A stretch of DNA of 64,000 nt from the NCBI RefSeq assembly GCF_900106975.1, contig NZ_FNNU01000004.1:248001-312000 (forward strand), written 5' to 3'. Origin of the DNA: Pseudomonas kuykendallii (lineage in GTDB: Bacteria; Pseudomonadota; Gammaproteobacteria; Pseudomonadales; Pseudomonadaceae). The notes under the pieces are model-generated. The model did no database searches, was not told where the DNA came from, and saw nothing but the letters and a program-made list of their open reading frames with translations. The position numbers and the translations under genes are program-made. Positions 26,000-36,096 of the stretch are shown here, piece by piece (within the stretch, counting starts at the first letter, position 1; the number at the start of each line of letters is the position of its first letter).

Positions 26000-26022
26000 C
26001 GCAGCGCCGTTGCGGCGCTGCG
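26000..26022. terminator. Strong hairpin between convergent small exported protein and helicase genes
   Basis: CGCAGCGCCG-TTG-CGGCGCTGCG is a perfect 10-bp stem with a 3-base loop, lying between two convergent genes. There is no T tract on either side, so it is a probable but not classical terminator. Confidence 0.55.
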
Positions 26023-26043
26023 ATCGCGCAACTCCAGCCCCGC

Positions 26044-27366
26044 TTATTCTTCCGCCGGCTTGCGCTTCTTCAGCGGCGCCAGGCCGTCCTGGCTGACCAG
26101 CGTCGACGCCGCCGGGCGCTTGGCCACCGGCTTGCGTTTCGCCGGAGCCTTGGCCGCGCCCTTCTTGTCGTCGGTCTTTTTCTTCTTCGCGCCGACTGCC
26201 TTGCCGGACGCCTTGACCTTCTTCGGTCCCTGGTAGACGCCCTTCAGTTCCTTGATCACACGGCGTTCGAAGCGCTGCTTGAGGTAGCGCTCGACGCTGG
26301 ACATCAGGTTCCAGTCGTTGTGGCAGATCAGCGAAATCGCCAGGCCGTCGTTGCCGGCGCGACCGGTGCGGCCGATACGGTGCACGTATTCGTCGCCCGA
26401 ACGCGGCATGTCGAAGTTGATCACCAGGTCCAGGCCCTCCACGTCGAGCCCGCGGGCGGCGACATCGGTGGCGACGAGGATCTTCACGCCGCCCTGCTTC
26501 AGGCGGTCGATGGCCAGCTTGCGGTCCTTCTGGTCCTTCTCGCCGTGCAGCACGAAGACCTTGTGGTCGCTGGCCACCAGGCGCCCGTACAGGCGGTCGG
26601 CCTGGGCGCGGGTGTTGGTGAAGATGATCGCCTTCTGGTACGTCTCGTTGGCCAGCAACCAGTGCACCAGGCGTTCCTTGTGAGCCGGATCGTCGGCCGT
26701 GATGATCTGCTGGCGAGTGCCTTCATTGAGCTCGCTGATGCTGTTCAGGCGCAGGTGCTGCGGATCGCGCAACACCGCGGCGACCATCTCGCGCAGGCCG
26801 TTGCCGCCGCTGGTGGCGGAGAACAGCAGGGTTTGCGCGCGGTTCGCGCATTCATTGGCCAGGCGCTGGACGTCGTCGGAGAAACCCATGTCGAGCATGC
26901 GGTCGGCTTCGTCGAGGACCAGCAGTTCGACTTCCTTCAGATCGAGGTTGCCGGCGTTGAGTTGCTCGATCAGCCGCCCCGGCGTACCGATCAGCACGTC
27001 CGGCACCTTGCGCAGCATCGCCGCCTGGTACTTGAAGTCCTCACCGCCGGTGACCAGCCCGGACTTGATGAAGGTGAACTGCGAGAAACGCTCCACTTCC
27101 TTCAGCGTCTGCTGCGCCAGCTCGCGGGTCGGCAGCAGGATCAGCGCACGGATGCGCACGCGCGGCTGCGCATCGCCGATCAGACGGTTGAGCATCGGCA
27201 GCACGAACGCCGCGGTCTTGCCGCTGCCGGTCTGCGCCGTCACCCGCAGGTCGCGCCCTTCCAGGGCCGGCGGAATGGCCGCCACCTGGACCGGCGTCGG
27301 CTCGACGAATTTCAGCTCGGCGACGGCTTTGAGCAGGCGTTCATGCAGGGCGAATTGGGAGAACAC
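26044..27366 (-). CDS. DEAD-box ATP-dependent RNA helicase, RhlE-like
   Basis: A 440-residue RNA helicase that remodels structured RNA, for instance in ribosome assembly or cold adaptation. All DEAD-box motifs are present: Q motif (FVEPTPVQVAAIP), motif I AQTGSGKT, Ia PTRELAQQ, GG, TPGR, motif II DEAD (VLDEADRMLDMG), motif III SAT, motif IV IIFTNTRAQ, motif V ATDVAARGLDVEG and motif VI HRIGRTGRAG. The C-terminal 75 residues are lysine- and alanine-rich (KKKKTDDKKGAAK), a typical RNA-binding tail. I use the GTG at 27366 (first residues MFSQFALHERLL) because similarity starts there and GAGG precedes it; an ATG at 27426 has no support. Confidence 0.93.
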   Translation of the reverse strand: MFSQFALHERLLKAVAELKFVEPTPVQVAAIPPALEGRDLRVTAQTGSGKTAAFVLPMLNRLIGDAQPRVRIRALILLPTRELAQQTLKEVERFSQFTFIKSGLVTGGEDFKYQAAMLRKVPDVLIGTPGRLIEQLNAGNLDLKEVELLVLDEADRMLDMGFSDDVQRLANECANRAQTLLFSATSGGNGLREMVAAVLRDPQHLRLNSISELNEGTRQQIITADDPAHKERLVHWLLANETYQKAIIFTNTRAQADRLYGRLVASDHKVFVLHGEKDQKDRKLAIDRLKQGGVKILVATDVAARGLDVEGLDLVINFDMPRSGDEYVHRIGRTGRAGNDGLAISLICHNDWNLMSSVERYLKQRFERRVIKELKGVYQGPKKVKASGKAVGAKKKKTDDKKGAAKAPAKRKPVAKRPAASTLVSQDGLAPLKKRKPAEE

Positions 27367-27456
27367 GGGGCGTAACCTCGAAAAAAACGGAAAATCAGGC
27401 GCATAGCCTAACGGTTGTCGCGGCAAAAGGCCGCTTTTCTTCGGCGAGCGGCCCGC

Positions 27457-28356
27457 CTAAGCGCGGTTGAGCCGGGCCTGCCTGCGCAATACCCGCGCGC
27501 TGTCGGCGGCGCTCAGCAGCACGGCCAGCCAGATCGGCAGGTAGGTCCACAGCTTCGCCTGGTCGAAGGGTTCGCCGAGCAGCGCCAGCGATACCGCGAA
27601 CAGCAGCACCGGCTCGCTGTAGCTCAGGATGCCGAACAGCCCGAGCGGCAGCAGCCGGCTGGCCGCCATCATCGCGGCGAAGGCCAGGGTGCCGAGCAGT
27701 GCGAACCCCGGCAGCAGCCAGATCAGCGCCGGCGCCTGGGTGAAGAGGTCCTGCGGGCCGTGGGCGACGATCAGCCAGATCGCCAGCGGAGCCAGCACCA
27801 GCATTTCCAGCAGAAAGCCGGACAAGGCATCCAGCCGCATCCAGCGACGCAGCATGAAGTACGGCGGGTAGCCCAGCGCCGTCACCAGGGTCACCCAGGA
27901 AAACGCCCCGGTTACCCACAGCTCATGCAATACCCCGAGGCCCGCGCAACAGACGCCAAGGCGCTGCAACGGGCTCAGGCGCTCGCCGTAGAACAGCCTG
28001 CCCACCAGCACCATCGCCAGCGGCAGGAGGAAGTAGCCGAGCGACACCTCCATCATCTGCCCGGCCAGCGGCGCCCAGACGAACAGCCCCCACTGCACGC
28101 CCAGCAACACCGCCGCCAGCGGGCAGGCGAGCACCAGCAGCGGCTCGTTGCGCAGGCGGGTCAGGACCTGGCGGAACGTCGCCCACTGCCCCGTCAGTAG
28201 CACCAGGGCGAACACCGCGGGCAACGACCAGAGCACCCGCTGGGCGAACACCTGAATGCCATCCAGCGGCGACAAATGCTGGACATAGCCGGGCATCAGG
28301 GCGAACAGCACGGAGGCGGACAGGGAAAACGCGACGCCTTTGCCGGAGAGATTCAC
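27457..28356 (-). CDS. rarD: EamA family transporter RarD
   Basis: RarD is a ten-helix inner-membrane protein of the drug/metabolite (EamA) superfamily; its substrate is not settled. The protein shows about ten hydrophobic segments and the RarD-specific early motif ALMPGYVQHLSPLDGIQVFAQRV. The frame is open to a TTG at 28425, but homologous proteins begin near a GTG at 28356 (VNLSGKGVAFSL), directly before the first helix, so I chose that. Neither start has a strong ribosome binding site. It is divergent from the hybrid kinase gene. Confidence 0.82.
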   Translation of the reverse strand: MNLSGKGVAFSLSASVLFALMPGYVQHLSPLDGIQVFAQRVLWSLPAVFALVLLTGQWATFRQVLTRLRNEPLLVLACPLAAVLLGVQWGLFVWAPLAGQMMEVSLGYFLLPLAMVLVGRLFYGERLSPLQRLGVCCAGLGVLHELWVTGAFSWVTLVTALGYPPYFMLRRWMRLDALSGFLLEMLVLAPLAIWLIVAHGPQDLFTQAPALIWLLPGFALLGTLAFAAMMAASRLLPLGLFGILSYSEPVLLFAVSLALLGEPFDQAKLWTYLPIWLAVLLSAADSARVLRRQARLNRA

Positions 28357-28654
28357 GAAGAGGATCGACCTGAGAATGAACGAGAGCGAACGTCCGAGAG
28401 GTCTGCGGGCCCGTTCTTTCGCCAATGATAACAGTCACTTGAGATGACAGGGATGCCGCGCCGATTTCCCCGGCGATGGCGGCCGGGCCGCAGCGGCTCG
28501 TCGGAACGAAGCGTCTCTTCAGCGCGACGGCAATCTCCTACCAAACGGGTCAACATAGAATGGCGAAAACGGGCATCATGCCCGGCCGATTTTCCGCGGC
28601 TCGGCCAGAGCCTGCCCTGTGCAGCGGGCGCGCCACCCGTCCAGTCGAATAGTG
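28357..28654. other. 298-bp divergent intergenic region between rarD and the hybrid kinase
   Basis: No gene is evident. The region holds a perfect inverted repeat CGGGCAT-C-ATGCCCG at 28570-28584, about 70 bp before the kinase start, and a TAGAAT box just upstream of it (28556-28561). These could be an operator and a -10 element for the kinase gene, or a leader hairpin. The rest shows no clear motif. Confidence 0.4.
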
Positions 28655-30583
28655 ATGACCATGCTTCCTCCCGCCAGTGTCGAGATTCCTCCAGAACCCG
28701 ATCGCTACCGATTGCTCATCGAGTCGATCACCGACTACGCGATCTACATGCTCGATGTGAACGGTCACGTGAGCAGTTGGAATGCCGGAGCACGGCGCTT
28801 CAAGGGCTATGAGGAAGCGGAGATCCTCGGCGAGCATTTTTCCCGTTTCTACACCGAGGAAGACCGCGCCACCGGACTGCCGCGCCGGGCGCTGAAAATC
28901 GCCGAGAGCGAAGGCCGCTTCGAAAGCGAAGGCCTGCGCGTGCGCAAGGACGGCACGCGGTTCTGGTGTCATGTGGTGATCGACCCGATCCGCTCGGGCG
29001 ATGGCCAGTTGCTTGGCTTCGCCAAGGTCACCCGCGACCTCACCGAACGCCGCGCCGCGGAGGAGTCGCTGCGGCGCTCCGAACAGCAGTTCCGCCTGCT
29101 CGTACAGGGCGTGACCGACTATGCGATCTACATGCTCGACACCACGGGACGCATCACCAACTGGAACGCCGGTGCACAGCGCATCAAGGGTTATCGCCCC
29201 GAGGAAGTCATCGGCCAGCATTTCTCACTGTTCTACGAGGAACAGGACCGCGCCAACGGTCTTCCCGACAGGGGCTTGCGCACCGCGATGAACGAGGGCC
29301 GTTTCGAGAGCCAGGGCTGGCGGGTACGCAAGGACGGCACGCGGTTCTGGGCGAGCGTGGTCATCGACCCGATCCACGATGACGCCGGAACGCTCATCGG
29401 CTTCGCCAAGATCACCCGCGACATCACCGAATCGATGGAGGCGCAGCGCGCCCTGAAGCTGACCGAGCAGGCGCTGTTCGAGTCGCAGAAGATGGAGGCC
29501 CTCGGCCAGCTCACCGGCGGCGTGGCGCACGATTTCAACAACCTGCTGATGGTGATCCTCGGCAGCCTGGAAATCGCCCGCAAGCGCTTGCCCGACGACG
29601 CGCGCATCACGCCGCTGCTGAACAACGCCATCCAGGGAGCCCAGCGCGGCGCCTCCCTCACCCGGCGCATGCTGGCGTTCGCGCGGCGCCAGGAGCTGAG
29701 CCTGGAGCTGATCGACCTCGCTGGCATGATGCATGGCATGTCCGACCTGCTGCACAGCTCGCTGGGGTCGGCGATCCACATCGAAACCCGCTTTGCGCTC
29801 GACCTTCCCTCGGTGAAGGCGGACGTGAACCAGCTGGAACTGGCGATCCTCAACCTGGCGGTGAATGCCCGCGACGCCATGCCCGGCGGTGGCGTGCTCA
29901 CCATCGAGGCATGCCAGCGCCACCACGCCGGCGATCAATCCCGGCTGCAGCCCGGCGCTTACGTCTGCCTGTCGCTGACCGACACCGGCGAAGGCATGGA
30001 CGCCGAAACCCTGGCCCGCGCCACCGAGCCCTTCTTCACCACCAAGGGCGCCGGGAAAGGCACCGGGCTGGGCCTGTCGATGGTGCATGGCCTCGCCGAG
30101 CAGATGGGCGGAAGGCTGCTTCTGAGTAGCCGTGTTCCCGGCGGAACAACCGCCGAGCTGTGGCTACCGCTCGCGGCGCAGGCGCCTGCCGAGGTCCCTC
30201 GGCAAAGCGAGGCGGCATCACGGCTGGCCATCCAGCCGAAGACGGTGCTGGTGGTGGACGACGACCCGTTGGTGCTCACCAGCACGGCCGCCATGCTCGA
30301 CGACCTCGGCTATGGCGTCTACACCGCCGATTCCGGCGAAGAGGCGCTGGAGAGGCTCGGCGCTGGCGGCATCGACATCCTCGTCACCGACCACGCGATG
30401 CCGGGCATGAGCGGAACCGAACTGATCGATCGTGCCCGGGCACTGCGCGGATCGCTGCCGGCGCTGATCGTCACGGGCGTCGTCGAGGACGCCTGCAGCG
30501 GACTACCGCGCCTCTCCAAACCCTTCGACCAGCGCGCGCTGTCCCAGGCGCTGGACGCCCTGGAACGGACCAAACCACAGTGA
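28655..30583 (+). CDS. Double-PAS hybrid sensor histidine kinase with C-terminal receiver
   Basis: A 643-residue cytoplasmic hybrid kinase without membrane segments. Two consecutive PAS/PAC units (about residues 20-133 and 147-260) are strikingly alike: both contain TDYAIYMLD, WNAGA, GRFES and RVRKDGTRFW, so they arose by tandem duplication. The HisKA domain has H292 in GGVAHDFNNLL, the family that also includes nitrogen- and light-type kinases, followed by a HATPase with LNLAVNARDAMP, DTGEGM and GTGLGLSMV. The receiver begins TVLVVDDDP and has phospho-acceptor D579 in TDHAMPGMSG. The start at 28655 lacks a good ribosome binding site, and an ATG at 28661 is also possible. No DNA-binding partner is adjacent. 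The signal is unknown. Confidence 0.9.
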   Translation: MTMLPPASVEIPPEPDRYRLLIESITDYAIYMLDVNGHVSSWNAGARRFKGYEEAEILGEHFSRFYTEEDRATGLPRRALKIAESEGRFESEGLRVRKDGTRFWCHVVIDPIRSGDGQLLGFAKVTRDLTERRAAEESLRRSEQQFRLLVQGVTDYAIYMLDTTGRITNWNAGAQRIKGYRPEEVIGQHFSLFYEEQDRANGLPDRGLRTAMNEGRFESQGWRVRKDGTRFWASVVIDPIHDDAGTLIGFAKITRDITESMEAQRALKLTEQALFESQKMEALGQLTGGVAHDFNNLLMVILGSLEIARKRLPDDARITPLLNNAIQGAQRGASLTRRMLAFARRQELSLELIDLAGMMHGMSDLLHSSLGSAIHIETRFALDLPSVKADVNQLELAILNLAVNARDAMPGGGVLTIEACQRHHAGDQSRLQPGAYVCLSLTDTGEGMDAETLARATEPFFTTKGAGKGTGLGLSMVHGLAEQMGGRLLLSSRVPGGTTAELWLPLAAQAPAEVPRQSEAASRLAIQPKTVLVVDDDPLVLTSTAAMLDDLGYGVYTADSGEEALERLGAGGIDILVTDHAMPGMSGTELIDRARALRGSLPALIVTGVVEDACSGLPRLSKPFDQRALSQALDALERTKPQ

Positions 30584-30663
30584 CGGCCCGGTGTGCTCAC
30601 GCTCCGGGCAGGCACCGCGGAAGGGCCGTATAATCGTTGGCCAGCCTGATGAGGACACACACC

Positions 30664-31050
30664 ATGCGACTTCTACACACCATGCTTCGAGTGGGCGACA
30701 TGGATCGCTCCATCGACTTCTACACCCGGGTTCTGGGAATGACGCTGCTGCGCCGCAACGACTATCCGGAAGGCAAGTTCACCCTCGCCTTCGTCGGCTA
30801 CGGCAACGAGGCCGAACACAGCGCCATCGAACTGACCCATAACTGGGGCGTGGACAGCTACGAGATCGGCACCGGCTACGGCCACATCGCCATCGAAGTC
30901 GAGGACGCCGCGAAGGCCTGCGACGACATCCGCCACAACGGCGGCAGCGTCACCCGCGAGGCGGGCCCGATGAAGCACGGCACCACGGTGATCGCCTTCG
31001 TCGCCGACCCGGACGGCTACAAGATCGAGCTGATCGAAAAGTCGACCTGA
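30664..31050 (+). CDS. gloA: Lactoylglutathione lyase (glyoxalase I)
   Basis: Glyoxalase I converts the methylglyoxal-glutathione hemithioacetal to S-lactoylglutathione, detoxifying methylglyoxal. The 128-residue protein has the Ni-type bacterial form with all four metal ligands at canonical positions: H5, E56, H74 and E122 ([27 protein letters not shown]). The start at 30664 has GAGGA upstream, and a TATAAT box lies at 30629-30634. A strong terminator follows. In PAO1, as I recall, gloA1 also sits beside argG. Confidence 0.95.
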   Translation: MRLLHTMLRVGDMDRSIDFYTRVLGMTLLRRNDYPEGKFTLAFVGYGNEAEHSAIELTHNWGVDSYEIGTGYGHIAIEVEDAAKACDDIRHNGGSVTREAGPMKHGTTVIAFVADPDGYKIELIEKST

Positions 31051-31076
31051 TCCGCGATTGCGATGCCCTGAAACGC

Positions 31077-31104
31077 AAAAACCCCGGCGCGAGGCCGGGG
31101 TTTT
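31077..31104. terminator. Terminator after gloA
   Basis: AAAACCCCGGC-GCGA-GGCCGGGGTTTT forms a strong stem with a T run. The A run on the other side makes it usable from the argG side as well. Confidence 0.9.
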
Positions 31105-31141
31105 CTTATGCGTTGCCGTACACCTGGGGGACCTGGCAGGC

Positions 31142-31181
31142 CCGCCGGACCGCCGGACCGCCGGACCGCCGGACCGCCAGA
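31142..31181. repeat. 8-bp tandem repeat (CCGCCGGA)
   Basis: Four perfect copies of CCGCCGGA in a row (31142-31173) and a fifth with one change (CCGCCAGA) end 3 bp before the argG stop codon. It lies between the gloA terminator and argG and may vary in copy number by slippage. Confidence 0.9.
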
Positions 31182-31184
31182 CGC

Positions 31185-32402
<1,218 letters not shown>

Positions 32403-32460
32403 GCCATCGCTCCACGGGGTTGTACGAAAACCGTGGATTCTACCGACCGCGCGGTCCGAT

Positions 32461-32497
32461 TTACAGGGGCGCGACAGGCAAAGACAGCTCGGCGACA
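32461..32497 (-). promoter_or_regulatory. Candidate ArgR operator upstream of argG
   Basis: On the argG strand TGTCGC-N8-AA occurs at 32476-32461, an exact match to the Pseudomonas ArgR half-site TGTCGC-N8-AA-N5 as I know it. A second TGTCGC begins exactly 21 bp upstream (32497-32492). Direct repeats two helical turns apart are how ArgR sites are arranged in P. aeruginosa. Confidence 0.65.
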
Positions 32498-32519
32498 GAG
32501 GAGCGCCCCGCCGCAGGAC

Positions 32520-33440
32520 TCAGGACGTACCGGCGGTGGCGGGTGGCGTAGGCGCAGGCGCCGCCGGCTCGGTGGGCTTGCCCGGCGCCGTTTCGCGCGA
32601 CAGGTGCAAGGTAACGCGGCGGTTCTTCTCGCGGTTGGCAGCGCTGGTATTGGGCACCAGCGGATACTGTTCGCCGTAGAAGCGCACGGTGATCTGCTCT
32701 TCGCCGATGCCGTTGGCCTTGAGGTACTGCTCCACCGCCAGGGCGCGGCGCCGCGAGAGGTCGCGGTTGCTCAGGCGGTTGCCGCTGTTGTCGGAATAAC
32801 CGTCGAGGCTGAAGCGGTTGATGCTGGGGTCGGCCTTGACCAGTTGCAGAATGATGTCGAGCTTGGCGCGGGTGGTGTCATCCAGTTCGGCACCGCCGCC
32901 GGGAAAGCCCAGCGTCGCCTGCTTCACCTGGTCGTAGTTGACCGGCAGAAGCTTGGCGGTGCAGCCGAGGTAGTCGTTGTAGGCCTTGCTGAAGTTGGTC
33001 GGCAACAGGCGGACTTCCAGGCTGTCGCCGCCCTGCAGCGTGCGATGGCGAACCAGCGGGCTGCGCCCTTCCAGCAGCCCGGTGAGCAGGCGGCCGGCCT
33101 GCTGCTGAGTGCTGCTGAACGGCACGTCGCCATTGCCCACCGTCACCGCACCGAGGTTGATGTCGCCGCGTCCCGGCTGCCAGGGCGCCGCCGCAGCCAG
33201 CAGCGTCGCAGACCCTCTGTCCAGCCAGTGCTCGCGGGCATTCAGACGGAACACCGCCTGCTCGCCGGCCTTGCGCACGAACTCGCCGCTGCCGAAGTCG
33301 GTGACGGGTTGCGACAGGCGGCATTCGAACTGATCGCCCTGCACCTGCCACTCGGCCTTTTCCAGACGGGTCTGGAAAGAAACGGCGGCGGCGGGCGCAC
33401 AGGCGAACGCACAGAGCAGGGCGAAATAACGCTGGCGCAC
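32520..33440 (-). CDS. motY: Sodium-type flagellar protein MotY
   Basis: MotY forms the T ring that holds stators around the flagellar motor. The 306-residue protein has a signal peptide (MRQRYFALLCAFACAPAAA, cleavage before VSFQTRL), the MotY N-terminal domain (about 20-160, EKAEWQV and APWQPGRGDINLG) and an OmpA-like peptidoglycan-binding domain (LDGYSDNSGNRLSN and NRRVTLHLS). The start is the GTG at 33440, with GGAG before it and strong similarity from there on; the frame is open further upstream. A FliA-type promoter lies 37-63 bp before it. The gene is divergent from pyrC. A proline-rich tail ends the protein. Confidence 0.93.
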   Translation of the reverse strand: MRQRYFALLCAFACAPAAAVSFQTRLEKAEWQVQGDQFECRLSQPVTDFGSGEFVRKAGEQAVFRLNAREHWLDRGSATLLAAAAPWQPGRGDINLGAVTVGNGDVPFSSTQQQAGRLLTGLLEGRSPLVRHRTLQGGDSLEVRLLPTNFSKAYNDYLGCTAKLLPVNYDQVKQATLGFPGGGAELDDTTRAKLDIILQLVKADPSINRFSLDGYSDNSGNRLSNRDLSRRRALAVEQYLKANGIGEEQITVRFYGEQYPLVPNTSAANREKNRRVTLHLSRETAPGKPTEPAAPAPTPPATAGTS

Positions 33441-33476
33441 GGGAGGCTCCACGATGAAAAACCACATTCCCGATGG

Positions 33477-33503
33477 GTATCGGTGCCTTGGCGGAAAACT
33501 TGA
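33477..33503 (-). promoter_or_regulatory. FliA (sigma-28) promoter of motY
   Basis: On the minus strand TCAAGTTT (33503-33496), exactly 11 bases, then ACCGATAC (33484-33477) matches TAAAGTTT-N11-GCCGATAA at 13 of 16 positions. It is placed to drive motY, matching the flgM promoter 32 kb away. Confidence 0.8.
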
Positions 33504-33652
33504 AGGTCGCGACGCGCTTCGGCGAATGGCCAGCATGGCCTCGCTCACCCTGCGAATCGGCGCCCCAGGGCGGCGGCGCACGGAACTGCGGCGTGCCGCC
33601 ACAGCGCTTTTCCGGTAGCATTCCCGACAGCTTTCACCGTTTGGAAACCTTC

Positions 33653-34699
33653 ATGTCCGACCGCCTTACCCTGCTGCGCCCCGACGACTGGCACATTCAC
33701 CTGCGCGACGGCGCGGCGCTGCCGTTCACCGTCGGCGATGCGGCCCGCAGCTTCGCTCGCGTGATCGTCATGCCCAACCTGGTGCCGCCGGTACGCAATG
33801 CCGAAGAAGCCGCCGGTTATCGCGCACGCATCCTCGCCGCGCGGCCGCAAGGCAGTCGCTTTGAGCCGCTGATGGTGCTCTACCTCACGGACCGTACCCA
33901 GCCCGAGGACATCCACACGGCCAAGGCATCGGGATTCGTGTACGCCGCCAAGCTCTACCCCGCCGGCGCGACGACCAATTCGGACTCCGGCGTGACCAGC
34001 ATCGACAAGATCTTCCCGGCGCTCGAAGCCCTGGCCGAATGCGGCATGCCGCTGCTGGTGCACGGCGAGGTGACGCGAGGCGAAATCGATGTGTTCGATC
34101 GGGAAAAGGTCTTCATCGACGAGCACCTGCGTCGAGTGGTCGAACGCTTCCCTACGCTGAAGGTGGTTTTCGAACACATCACCACCCAGGAAGCCGTGCA
34201 GTTCGTCGAGTCCGCGCCGGCCAACGTAGGCGCGACCATCACCGCCCACCACCTGCTGTACAACCGCAACCACATGCTGGTCGGTGGCATCCGCCCGCAC
34301 TTCTATTGCCTGCCGATCCTCAAGCGCAACACGCACCAGGAAGCGCTGCTCGGCGCGGCCACCAGCGGCAATCCGAAGTTCTTTCTCGGCACCGACTCGG
34401 CGCCCCACGCGCAGCATGCCAAGGAAAACGCCTGCGGCTGCGCGGGCTGCTACACCGCCTACGCCGCCATCGAGCTGTACGCCGAGGCGTTCGACCAGCG
34501 CAACGCGCTGTCGCGCCTGGAGGCCTTCGCCAGCCACTTTGGCGCCGACTTCTACGGCCTTCCACGCAACCAGGATCGCATCACCCTGGTTCGCGAAGAC
34601 TGGAAAGCCCCCGCTACCCTGCCCTTCGGCGAACATGCCGTTGTACCCCTGCGCGCCGGGGAAACCCTGCGCTGGCGCCTGCTGGAGACCAATGCGTGA
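33653..34699 (+). CDS. pyrC: Dihydroorotase
   Basis: PyrC cyclises carbamoyl-aspartate to dihydroorotate in pyrimidine synthesis. The 348-residue protein is a class II dihydroorotase: the metal ligands DWHIHLRD (residues about 12-19), the carboxylated lysine in AAKLYPAG, H in LLVHGE, H in VFEHITT and the catalytic Asp in GTDSAPH are all seen. The ATG at 33653 is the first one consistent with homologues; the frame extends upstream through the motY promoter. Its last bases overlap the rnt start (GTGA), so the two genes are coupled. Confidence 0.96.
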   Translation: MSDRLTLLRPDDWHIHLRDGAALPFTVGDAARSFARVIVMPNLVPPVRNAEEAAGYRARILAARPQGSRFEPLMVLYLTDRTQPEDIHTAKASGFVYAAKLYPAGATTNSDSGVTSIDKIFPALEALAECGMPLLVHGEVTRGEIDVFDREKVFIDEHLRRVVERFPTLKVVFEHITTQEAVQFVESAPANVGATITAHHLLYNRNHMLVGGIRPHFYCLPILKRNTHQEALLGAATSGNPKFFLGTDSAPHAQHAKENACGCAGCYTAYAAIELYAEAFDQRNALSRLEAFASHFGADFYGLPRNQDRITLVREDWKAPATLPFGEHAVVPLRAGETLRWRLLETNA

Positions 34700-35370
34700 G
34701 TGAAGATCAGTACGACGACGAACTCGACGGCAGCCTGCCGAGCGGCCCGCGCCATCCGATGGCGCTGCGCTTCCGCGGCTATCTGCCGGTGGTCGTGGAC
34801 GTGGAATGCGGGGGCTTCAACGCCGCCACCGACGCGCTGCTGGAAATCGCCGCGGTGACCATCGGCATGGATCAGGACGGCTTCCTGTTCCCCGAGCACA
34901 CCCATTTCTTTCGCGTCGAGCCGTTCGAAGGCGCGAACATCGAAGCGGCCGCGCTGGAATTCACCGGCATCAAGCTCGACCATCCGCTGCGCATGGCCGT
35001 CAGCGAGGAAACCGCGCTCACCGACATCTTCCGTGGCGTGCGCAAGGCCGTCAAAGCCAATGGCTGCAAACGGGCGATCCTGGTCGGGCACAACAGCGCC
35101 TTCGACCTCGGCTTCCTCAACGCCGCGGTGGCGCGCACCGGCATCAAGCGCAACCCGTTCCACCCGTTCTCCAGTTTCGATACGGCGACCCTCTCCGGCC
35201 TCGCCTACGGCCAGACGGTGCTGGCGCGCTCCTGCCAGTCCGCCGGGATCGATTTCGACGGTCGCGAAGCGCACTCCGCCCGCTACGACACCGAGAAGAC
35301 CGCCGAGCTGTTCTGCGGCATCGTCAACCGTTGGAAACAGATGGGCGGCTGGGAAGACTTTGACGACTGA
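34696..35370 (+). CDS. rnt: Ribonuclease T
   Basis: RNase T is a 3'-to-5' exoribonuclease that trims tRNA and other stable RNA ends. The 224-residue protein has the DEDD catalytic set: D35 and E37 in [10 protein letters not shown], the Asp in [11 protein letters not shown], and the late His and Asp in [14 protein letters not shown]. Length is standard. The GTG start at 34696 overlaps the pyrC stop codon by 4 bases. A terminator follows at 35386. Confidence 0.96.
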   Translation: MSEDQYDDELDGSLPSGPRHPMALRFRGYLPVVVDVECGGFNAATDALLEIAAVTIGMDQDGFLFPEHTHFFRVEPFEGANIEAAALEFTGIKLDHPLRMAVSEETALTDIFRGVRKAVKANGCKRAILVGHNSAFDLGFLNAAVARTGIKRNPFHPFSSFDTATLSGLAYGQTVLARSCQSAGIDFDGREAHSARYDTEKTAELFCGIVNRWKQMGGWEDFDD

Positions 35371-35385
35371 TCGTTATCAGCCCTG

Positions 35386-35414
35386 GAAAAGCCCGGCACG
35401 ACCGGGCTTTTTTT
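35386..35414 (+). terminator. Terminator after rnt
   Basis: AAAAGCCCGG-CACGA-CCGGGCTTTTTTT forms a stable stem followed by seven T residues, 16 bp after the rnt stop. Confidence 0.92.
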
Positions 35415-35684
35415 CGCCTGCGAATCGTGCGATCTACACTCAGGCACCTCACCGTCACCCGCAACCGCCTCCTGCCCAGTGCGCTAGCTCTGCGACCAGG
35501 CAACCGCTCATCGCCAGCCCAGCATCTTCTTGGCGCAAGGCCCTGTTCTTGACCCTCACGGGCCACTTAACTGATTGATTCGTATCGATTATCTGCGAAC
35601 GTGAATGCGAGCCCCGATCTTTTGACTATCATTCTCATTTAGATTAGTATCGCTCCATCGACTCAACCTGATGAGCCCTTATCT
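35415..35684. other. Intergenic region between rnt and bfd
   Basis: After the rnt terminator this stretch has no gene. Its last 80 bases are AT-rich and hold a Fur-box-like sequence, annotated separately, and the likely bfd promoter. PAO1 has, as I recall, a peroxiredoxin gene here (PA3529); it is absent in this window. Confidence 0.6.
35624..35642 (-). promoter_or_regulatory. Fur-box-like element upstream of bfd
   Basis: Read on the minus strand, CTAAATGAGAATGATAGTC agrees with the 19-bp Fur consensus GATAATGATAATCATTATC at about 12 positions, including the central AATGA. It lies 43 bp before the bfd start. Iron repression of bfd is known in P. aeruginosa. Confidence 0.65.
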
Positions 35685-35900
35685 ATGTATGTCTGCCTCT
35701 GCCAAGGTGTCACCGACGGACAAATCCGCGATGCGATCTACGAAGGCTGCTGCAGCTACCGTGACGTGCGCGAGACCTTGGGCGTAGGCAAGCAATGCGG
35801 CAAGTGCGCCTGCCTTGCCAAACAGGTGGTACGCGACACCATCGGCGAGGCTCAAAGCCAGGCCGCGGCGAATTTCTCGGGAAATTTTGTCGCCGCCTGA
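35685..35900 (+). CDS. bfd: Bacterioferritin-associated ferredoxin Bfd
   Basis: Bfd carries a [2Fe-2S] cluster and delivers electrons to heme in BfrB to release stored iron. The 71-residue protein has the four cluster ligands C4, C6, C38 and C41 (YVCLCQG and KQCGKCACL). It is two residues short of the PAO1 length I remember, within normal range. It precedes bfrB on the same strand but a terminator lies between them, so the two can be regulated oppositely by iron. A Fur-like box lies upstream. Confidence 0.95.
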   Translation: MYVCLCQGVTDGQIRDAIYEGCCSYRDVRETLGVGKQCGKCACLAKQVVRDTIGEAQSQAAANFSGNFVAA

Positions 35901-35913
35901 AGATCGGATTTTC

Positions 35914-35943
35914 AAAAAACCGGACGCTATGTCCGGTTTTTTT
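35914..35943 (+). terminator. Terminator after bfd
   Basis: AAAAAACCGGAC-GCTAT-GTCCGGTTTTTTT is a 12-bp stem with a T run, 14 bp after the bfd stop codon, separating bfd from bfrB. Confidence 0.94.
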
Positions 35944-36096
35944 ATGCCTGAATTCAACGGTTTAGCGTCGCGATGCGGAACTCAAACATTCTCATTCGGA
36001 TTTTAATCTTCTTGCAATTCAATAACTTAGGTTTGACTTAAACTTTTGACCGCGACAAACTTCGAGCCTGCCCTCACCTTGCGACAGGACCCGGCC

